From NCBI GenBank assembly GCA_000442125.1, contig KE546978.1, positions 124,001-188,000 of the forward strand: a stretch of DNA of 64,000 bases, given 5' to 3'. Both the position numbers and the translations under genes were made by a program. How positions within the stretch are numbered: the stretch's first letter is position 1; every line of letters begins with the position of its first letter. The notes under the pieces were generated by a model, which searched no databases, was not told the origin of the DNA, and saw only the letters and a program-made list of their open reading frames with translations. Shown here piece after piece: positions 57,488-64,000 of this stretch. This DNA comes from Opeltia flavorubescens. Taxonomy: Eukaryota; Ascomycota; Lecanoromycetes; Teloschistales; Teloschistaceae.

Positions 57488-60400
57488 CTACACCCCAACC
57501 CCCTCCATCTCCGTCAACCCCCCCAACAACCTCTTCCAAACCCCCGTCGCCTCTTCACCCTCCTCTCCCCCCATCAAAGTCCTCCTATCCCCCACAATAA
57601 TCAGCGCACATCTCGCCCTCGTAACCACAACATTCAACCTCCTCAAATCCTTCAGAAACCCAATCTCGCCATGGACGTTACATCTCGTCGTGCCGAAGAT
57701 TACGATGTCGGCTTCTCGGCCTTGGAAGCCGTCGATGCTGTTGACTGTGATGGAGGGGGAAGAAGAAGTGAGGTCTTTGAGGAGTTCCGTCTGGCGCGCG
57801 TAGGGGAGGAGGATGGTGATGGAGGGATGGTTGGGTATGTCTTCTTGGGCTGTAGTGGTGGTGGATTGATTGTGTGTGAGAGTGAGTTTGTGGCAGATAT
57901 TGCGGATCAAAGCGGCTTGGCCGGCGTTACTTTTTGATTTCCGACCTAGGTCTTCGGTCGCGGAGCACTGGATGAAGAACATACGCTCTGACCTGCCTGG
58001 CATGGAGGGGGGATCTGACGAAGGCCAATATGGGAATGATGTAGGGAGGAGAGGACGTGCGGAATCTGCGACTGCGGTGTTCAATCTCCCCTGATAGAAT
58101 TCTGTAGAGGGGAAGTGGCAGATTGAGCGGTGCATTCTGTATTGGGTATCTAGCATGACTTTTCTTATTCCTCCTCTTCTTCTGTTATTGGTAGGGGTAT
58201 TGTAAAGGCGCTCAAAGAGTGAGATGTCGAAATCAAGGGCTTGGCTATGCGGATGCACGGTTGCGCGAAGTTGAACGTGATCACCGACCAGGATGGCTTT
58301 CTCGCAGCCTTTGACCAGTGGGACTAAGGATTGAGGCTCTACCTGCTGAGAAGCTTCGTCGATGATCACGGTGTTGAAGGTTTCTGAGCGGAGGAGACCT
58401 AGGCCTGCACCGATGCAGGTTGTGAAAATGAGACGGCATTCTTTGATTTGTTTTTGTGCTTTCCGGCGACCCGCATGGTTTTCGTTGAGATCTTTGCCTA
58501 GCATGGCGTCACATGTGTATTGGCGGAGGTCTTCTGCGACTTTACGAACCTGTGATGAGTGGTTAGAGTTAGTCCTTAAAGTCAACCAGGGGGAGGAAAG
58601 CTTACATCCGTTGAGACTCGAAGTGCCGCTTGGCCGGGGAGATTGCGACTCTTCATGTTGTGAAGATATTTCCTCATAACATTATCCACTGCATTATGGG
58701 TTGGCGCGGTGACTAAAAGCCTTCGCTCGGGATCCTCGAGGAGTGCTTCTATGAGTACGGCGATTGTGTGGGTCTTACCCGTGCCTGGTGGTCCCCAGAT
58801 ACAGGTCAGATCACTCTCAAGAGCTGCAAAGATAGCATCATTTTGACTGGCGTTGAGATCAGGCCGTCTAGTGAAGGTATGTTCAAAACGATTGCCATCT
58901 CCGTCATCCAGTTGACTGGTCCCAAGGAGCTTCTCCTGGATCATACAGCTCTGCTCTGGAAACGTGATGAATCTAGTCAACGCATCGAACATTGTCCGAG
59001 TCGTTACATAAGATCCGCAATGTTTGACCTTCCATGAGCAGTCCTCCAAAAAGACAGGAAGGGGATGAAGGCACCTGAAAGTGACACTACCGGGCTCCGA
59101 CGCCTCGACCAATGCATCAATTGAATAAGCCGTTGTAGTCAGACTGTTCGTTGGTAGGCTAGCAGCTGTGAGCTGAACATGATCATTGTTAGCGAAACGC
59201 ATAAAGGAATGGGCGTCGATCCGAATTCGGGCTTTTGCAAGCTGTGCTTCCTTATCACTTTCCAATTCTAGCAAATTGGTGCTTGTCTGGCGAGATTCCG
59301 ATACTTCTTCGATGTGTTCCATAGCAATGCCAATGCAATTCTTGACCATATACTGCACGACGGAAGGTCTCGCGCTGAGGATCCGAGCGCTTTCCTGCTC
59401 CAAGCAACCCATCAAGAGATCTAAGGCGACTTCCGAAGATCTCACCACTAATGAGATATGCTCCATCAGATCGATGAAGGTGCTGAGATGCATGTGCGAA
59501 ATCTGAGTCAATACGTGCCGGAATGGCTCTATGACGAGAACCTGCATTTCATTGGCCGACGTGACAAGCGCTTTCAGAATGTCGGAAGACCTTTCATGCA
59601 GAATTTGCTGAATCGAAGCTGGTAGTTGTCTCCAGTCTTTCACGGAAGTGAATGTGACAGCCAGAGCAGGTACCGCATCGAGAAAATTAATCATAGCTAC
59701 CACGATAACATCGTTGGAGGTACGCCTTCCACTGGGAGTGCCCAAGTCGAGCAAATGCATGAATGCCTTTCGAAGAGTCGCTCTTTGGCCATGCTCCAGG
59801 AGCCAGGTGAATACTCTGATGAAATCTTGGGCGCTTTCCAAAGCGTTGAAAGCCGAGAACTGCATGTCTCGTGCAATCAGTCCGCGGTAATGAGGCTCGG
59901 ACGCCCAATCCACTGATTTTAGACTTGGCTCCTCATACGCACGCTCGGTCTTGTCGAATAGGGGCAATACTTCCCGGGTATCCACATGATGAAGCCACTG
60001 ATCCAGGACTTGGAGGGACCGAGTGTCACGGTTGCTTATGACATACACCTCCGCCCCAATGATAGGGTTTCTATTCACTCTTCCCACATGCTTCGCCAGT
60101 CCTCCGCTGAACTTGTTGAGGGCGATGCTGGCAACGAGGTCCGAATTGATCTCTGACTCAACGGTGGAATGCCTTGCTCGTCTTCTATCGCCTACAGCCT
60201 CGATACTACGATATGGAGCATCATCTTGCCCTGGTTTGGTCAAAAATACCCATGTATTTCCTCGCTGCTTCTCGTACAACTGCAGACTCAGATTATTGAA
60301 GTACAGGCGATAGTCCGTCTTCGTCGGTAGGGTTTGACGATATATTTCCGCGGCATCTTGAGAGTGTGGGAAAGAAAGGAGGCGAACCGAGTCATCGACA

Positions 60401-62724
60401 ACGGTTTCTTGATATTTGGTTATCTGCTTGGGGATGTATATTGCCACAGTGAGCCGAGAGTCTACTCGGAGCACTATAAGCTTTCGATGGAACATCTCCA
60501 AAGCTTTGCCTGCAACGTCCATGAATCTTCCCATGCGGTCACATGTGGAATCGAAGATACGCTTCCATTTGATCCTTGGTAGATCAAGTCTGCAAGACCG
60601 AAGCTCTGATTGTGACAGGAGACTAGACTGTAAAAGACAATTTGTTATTAATTCGGGCATGCCTTCCTCCACCGGCAATTGTCCCAGTACCCAGCCCTGC
60701 TGTTCGTCAGACATTTGACTGAAGTCAAAGTACTCTAGATATTCTGTGATAGTTTCATGATGTTTACGGCACCATGACAGGGTCATCTTGAACAAATCAA
60801 ACTCCGTCAGCATGACATGATCTCTGCAAAGAAACAGTTCAATACCGTTTGATGATAGATCATCCAGGTTATCGACAGAACGACGTGTGGAGATGTAATC
60901 CTCAGACGCCTTGTGGAGTACATCCAGTACAAACCCTTGCGTGGATATGTCTGCCTTGGGGATGTTTTCTAGGTGAGGGGGAACCTTGATGCGGTTTCCA
61001 TCGACACATCTGGAAAATAAATGATTGAGCTCTTGGCATTGAGCGCTCATCGGCCCCTTCAGACGTGCCCAGTCCAGGTAAAGATTCTTTACACGCCCAA
61101 GAGACGCATTCGTGTACCCCGCAAAATATACCAGACGATCGTCGTGTGTGAGCTTCTTGAACATAACTGGTTCAGGTGGTCCTTGATAACTGGCTGCTTC
61201 CGCAACCGTGGGTGGAATGAGATCAGGATCCCAGCAGACGAAACTATTTTTGTTCAATGGAGATAACGGCACAAGATTCAATGTTACTCACAATTTATCT
61301 CCATCCAAGTCGCCACCAGACATAAGATCAGCGCTTGGACGACGACCTTGCGTCGGGAAGACAATGCAGTCAGTAAGGTGTGCTAGCTCTTCATGCTGCA
61401 CGGCTTTAAATTTTTGAAGGTCTCCAGGATGTAGACAGGGGTTCCGTGTGACGAGTACATCGCTTCCTACAATAGTCTTGGGTAGACCACCGTGATCCAT
61501 GGTGACGCGAACAGCGCATTGCCCTTCCTTCAAAACACCGCGTGGATCGCATATGCCAAAGAGCAGCCGAGACTGTGGTACGAGGATTCGGCAGCGTTGC
61601 TCGGATCTTTTGTTGAGCATTCTGTCATATTCGCTATTTACGTGCTTGCGTATAGTCGTTCTGACAGATTCGATACCCTCCAAAAGCAATTTCTCAGCTT
61701 TTTCAGGTGCCTCAACATACGAGAGGAATCGAAAAGCTGCTTGAGGATCTACTGCGGCGGCGGAAAGGAACTCAAGGTACTCCTGCTGTTTCTTGAGAAA
61801 CATAGCTTCTGGGATACCTAGAGCATGAAGAAGTAAGACGATTTCATCGTTCAGATATCCAAAGCTGTAGGGTTTGGAGTAGTCAACAACAGCGAATGAG
61901 TGATCGCTAACATCCTTGACCTTCCTCATCGAGTCCCGGAATTGGACCAGGATTTGACCTTGAAACTGGGACTCTAGGGTGAGTACACCTTTGTAACCGG
62001 CATATCGGATTTGGAACACCGAGGGACTGTATCGAAGGTTACGAAAGCTGAGATCAAGTTTCTGTATGAGTCTTTGAGCAAATTTCTTGGATACAAGACC
62101 ACAACCATCGGTAAATATGTAGTCGTCTCTCTTCACATCAGCGATATCCTGGCATCGTTCCGGTTCAAGCTGTGTAGCTGCTTTTGCGGAAGAGAACAGT
62201 AGGCCGATGCGTTTGGCTAGCTTAGCTACTGACTTGATCTTCGAAAAGTCTCCCAGTCGGTCTATTTCTTTATTGACCTGCTCTTTACTACCTGCTAAGA
62301 GAAAACACGACTTCGTCTTGAGCTGACTGTTGCTGTGTCCAAAGAAGTTATATGTAGCTCCATTCAGGGTGATGCCAGAAGAAAGTAGCCGGTAGATGTA
62401 ATCTGTAGATTCCTTTGGAGAAGCCGGCTGCGAACTCTTGGAGCCGTCGCCATTCTGTTTCACGGAGGGATACTGCAAGCGAAAGTTCTCGAAAGAGATA
62501 CCAATGTACCGGTCGAGAGAACGGGTGTCGATTGCCCTATTCTCAGAATGTTTTACATACTTGAGAAGGATTTGCTGTTTGGACGTATTAGAAATGACTG
62601 AGATGGACTTGATGAGCCCAGGGCCATTCGTCACAGCTGGTCGAGGTAGGTCTTGAATGAAGAAGGCCCATTCGCGGTCATCAGGCTGGATGCCGCTTTG
62701 CAATATACAAGTGAAATTGCTCAT
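57488..62724 (-). CDS. RNA-dependent RNA polymerase fused to UPF1-like SF1 helicase
   Basis: Predicted 1,710 residues in three exons: 62724-61292, 61243-58606 and 58549-57488; introns of 48 and 56 nt. Residues about 1-560 are a QDE-1/SAD-1-type RdRP: NGATYNFFGHSNSQLK, IKSVAKLAKRIGLLFSSAKA, DYIFTDGCGLVSKKFA, GYKGVLTL, and the catalytic DLDGD at 472-476 followed by FFVCWDPDLIPP after splicing. A helical segment with RCLDH-like and LFKMTLSWCRKH parts and then MGRFMDVAGKALEMFHRKL follows, known from fungal RdRP C-terminal regions. From about 1,270 an SF1 helicase: ASQNDAIFAAL, Walker A GPPGTGKT (1295-1302), APTHNAVDN, Walker B IIDEAS (1421-1424), GDHVQL, DTQYRMH, DGFQGREADIV and RRLNVVVTRAR. The single second exon spans both modules, so the fusion is direct. 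Likely acts in RNA silencing. Confidence 0.93.
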
Positions 62725-62918
62725 CCTTGGAAGACCTTCCTTCGATGCGCGTGATTTATCAGCTTGTAGCTATGTAGCAAAAAGAAATTGGGATTCCGGT
62801 CCCTTACTCTTCCTAGGTGACAGACCAATGAGAGTCAAGTTCTTACCTGCAGCCTGATGCCCCTCGTCTCCGCAAGTCGGCGCAATAGGCAATCGAACAT
62901 TTACTTCACGGAGGCAGC
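62725..62918. promoter_or_regulatory. Short divergent promoter RdRP-helicase / P-loop ATPase
   Basis: Only 194 bp separate the two start codons, so promoters overlap and 5' leaders are short. The interval holds no extra N-terminal exon for the RdRP that I can detect; a CTTACCTGC near 62844 resembles a minus-strand donor, so a small upstream exon cannot be excluded. Confidence 0.6.
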
Positions 62919-63578
62919 ATGAGTTATCGCTTATCAGAAACCCTATCGATGTACATAACAGCGATGAAGGAGCGCCAAAACATCTACATCATTGGCGCTC
63001 AGAGCACTGGAAAGACTACTCTTGTCACCGCGCTCATGACTTACTTCGAGCAGCTCCATGCTAATCCGGACGGGACATCGACAAGACCGAAGATCATCAG
63101 TGAAGTTGCTCGAGGTGTTCTCCAGCGCCATCACTACACAGCCGAGGACATCGTCTCATCAAAATCAAGAGCACTCGAACTACAACGACTCATTCTCGAA
63201 GCACAATGTCAAGCCGAAAACGCTGTCGGTGATGACTGTTACATTTCGGACCGCTCTGGCCTTGATCCGCTCGTATATGCACGACGATATGTTGGAGTTG
63301 AGGAGGCTCTGGCTTTGGCGCAAGGTCCAGCATGGCAGCAGCTCCAGCAGAAGATGAAGAACGGATTGATCATCGTCTGTGAAGCTGGCGGGGAATGGCT
63401 TATTGACGACGGTGTTCGGTTGATGCCAGAGGATCGAGACGCTTGGCTTCAAATGCATGTAGCATTTTGTGAGATGCTCGATGAACTCGATATCATGTAC
63501 CATGTCCTGCCTGCGTCAGTAGCAAGCCTCACTGATAGAGTTGACTTCGTGTTATCGAGGTGGGCCACGGAGAATTAG
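62919..63578 (+). CDS. P-loop ATPase/kinase-like protein (AAA_28/NadR-like)
   Basis: Single-exon gene of 219 residues. Walker A is IYIIGAQSTGKTTLVTALM at residues 22-40; SEVARGVLQRHHYT and YISDRSGLDPLVYARRYVG follow, the second giving the D-x-S/G-x-D region of NadR-like kinases. A conserved C-part (ACEAGGEWLIDDGVRLMP-like segment, written in the sequence as CEAGGEWLIDDGVRLMP) and a final helix complete the compact alpha/beta fold. Relatives include ATPases of AAA_28 type and nicotinamide-nucleotide kinases; the substrate here is unknown. The start ATG is 17 residues before the Walker A strand. Intact. Confidence 0.85.
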   Translation: MSYRLSETLSMYITAMKERQNIYIIGAQSTGKTTLVTALMTYFEQLHANPDGTSTRPKIISEVARGVLQRHHYTAEDIVSSKSRALELQRLILEAQCQAENAVGDDCYISDRSGLDPLVYARRYVGVEEALALAQGPAWQQLQQKMKNGLIIVCEAGGEWLIDDGVRLMPEDRDAWLQMHVAFCEMLDELDIMYHVLPASVASLTDRVDFVLSRWATEN

Positions 63579-63877
63579 GAGGAATCGTCGTCGTCTAGTC
63601 ATATACAAAGTTCATTGACAGGGTGTTGTTCGGTCACACAAATCACAATTAACGTTTTGATAGATGACTTGGCATGGGACTTGATCTAATCAGATAAGAA
63701 GAGCGGAGATCTCCGGGCACAATGATGTCAACATCACATCCATCGAATGCATGTTCACTTTTGGCCACCATGGCTAGAACTTTCAGATAATTCATGTCGC
63801 TAAGCATCACATCTGGCAGATTGCATATCAAACAAGTTCCCATTATCCTGAGTCTACAAAAGCAGAGTGCCCGCACA

Positions 63878-64000
63878 ATGTCTTCCAACACGGATAATCC
63901 CTCCATGCTACATGGCCATGCTGCCTACGTGGCGGGCGCTGCAAAGGTATCGCACCTCATCTTTCCTTGCGGGTTCCCTGTCTACCGAATCTAATCTCTC
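63878..64000 (+). CDS. First exon of a CsbD-like stress protein gene (partial)
   Basis: An ATG at 63878 opens 23 codons (MSSNTDNPSMLHGHAAYVAG then AAK) up to a GTATCG donor at 63947. The segment matches the start of small fungal CsbD-family proteins (typically S-x-L-x-G-H/Y-x-x-Y-x-x-G-A-A). The rest lies beyond the window or after an intron. Assignment by short motif only. Confidence 0.48.

Noticed and set aside
57488-62724. RdRP and helicase as two neighbouring genes
   Set aside because: The exon 61243-58606 runs without stop from the RdRP C-terminal part through Walker A; no promoter-like gap or stop lies between the modules.
1-64000. tRNA genes and CRISPR arrays
   Set aside because: Looked for B-box-like GGTTCRANNCC and for regularly spaced repeats; nothing convincing on a visual scan, which is not exhaustive.

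Overview
The window reads as nuclear DNA of a filamentous ascomycete (Pezizomycotina). Genes are interrupted by short GT-AG introns, mostly 45-70 nt with internal CTAAC/CTGAC-like branch sites. The gene content is fungal: split alpha and beta fatty acid synthase genes, a two-halved phosphofructokinase, a CFEM-domain seven-helix receptor, GT32 and a QDE-1/SAD-1-type RNA-dependent RNA polymerase. I cannot assign a class or species from the sequence alone.

Layout. 1-6.6 kb: a gene tail at the left edge, an APC-family amine/amino-acid permease, an unrecognised secreted protein and a small cupin-like protein. 6.6-11.9 kb: a gene-poor tract with a weak gag-like remnant, two striking tandem repeats and broken frames. 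11.9-14.7 kb: two disordered proteins (one RGG-rich, one Ser/Pro-rich). 15.2-19.9 kb: 6-phosphofructokinase and Mediator subunit MED17, divergent from a 294-bp promoter. 20.5-33.4 kb: the fatty acid synthase locus, FAS2 (alpha) and FAS1 (beta), divergent from a 965-bp promoter with four CCAAT pentamers. 34.6-46.9 kb: chromate transporter, rhodopsin-like integral membrane protein, GT32 glycosyltransferase, tRNA dimethyltransferase TRM1 and CFEM receptor, all on the minus strand with gene-free gaps. 46.9-57.2 kb: a long gap, a glutathione transferase, two unrecognised genes and a ferric reductase. 57.5-64 kb: a 1,710-residue fusion of RNA-dependent RNA polymerase with an SF1 helicase, a divergent P-loop ATPase and the first exon of a CsbD-like gene.

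How genes work together. FAS1 and FAS2 encode the two chains of the cytosolic fungal type I synthase and clearly form a unit. The RdRP-helicase fusion joins two activities that are separate subunits of the RNA-directed RNA polymerase complex in fission yeast (Rdp1 and Hrr1), and is the most interesting object here. The other genes look like unrelated neighbours; I see no convincing secondary-metabolite cluster.

Exon coordinates were worked out by hand from splice signals and frame continuity, with no alignment. Family names rest on recalled motifs.
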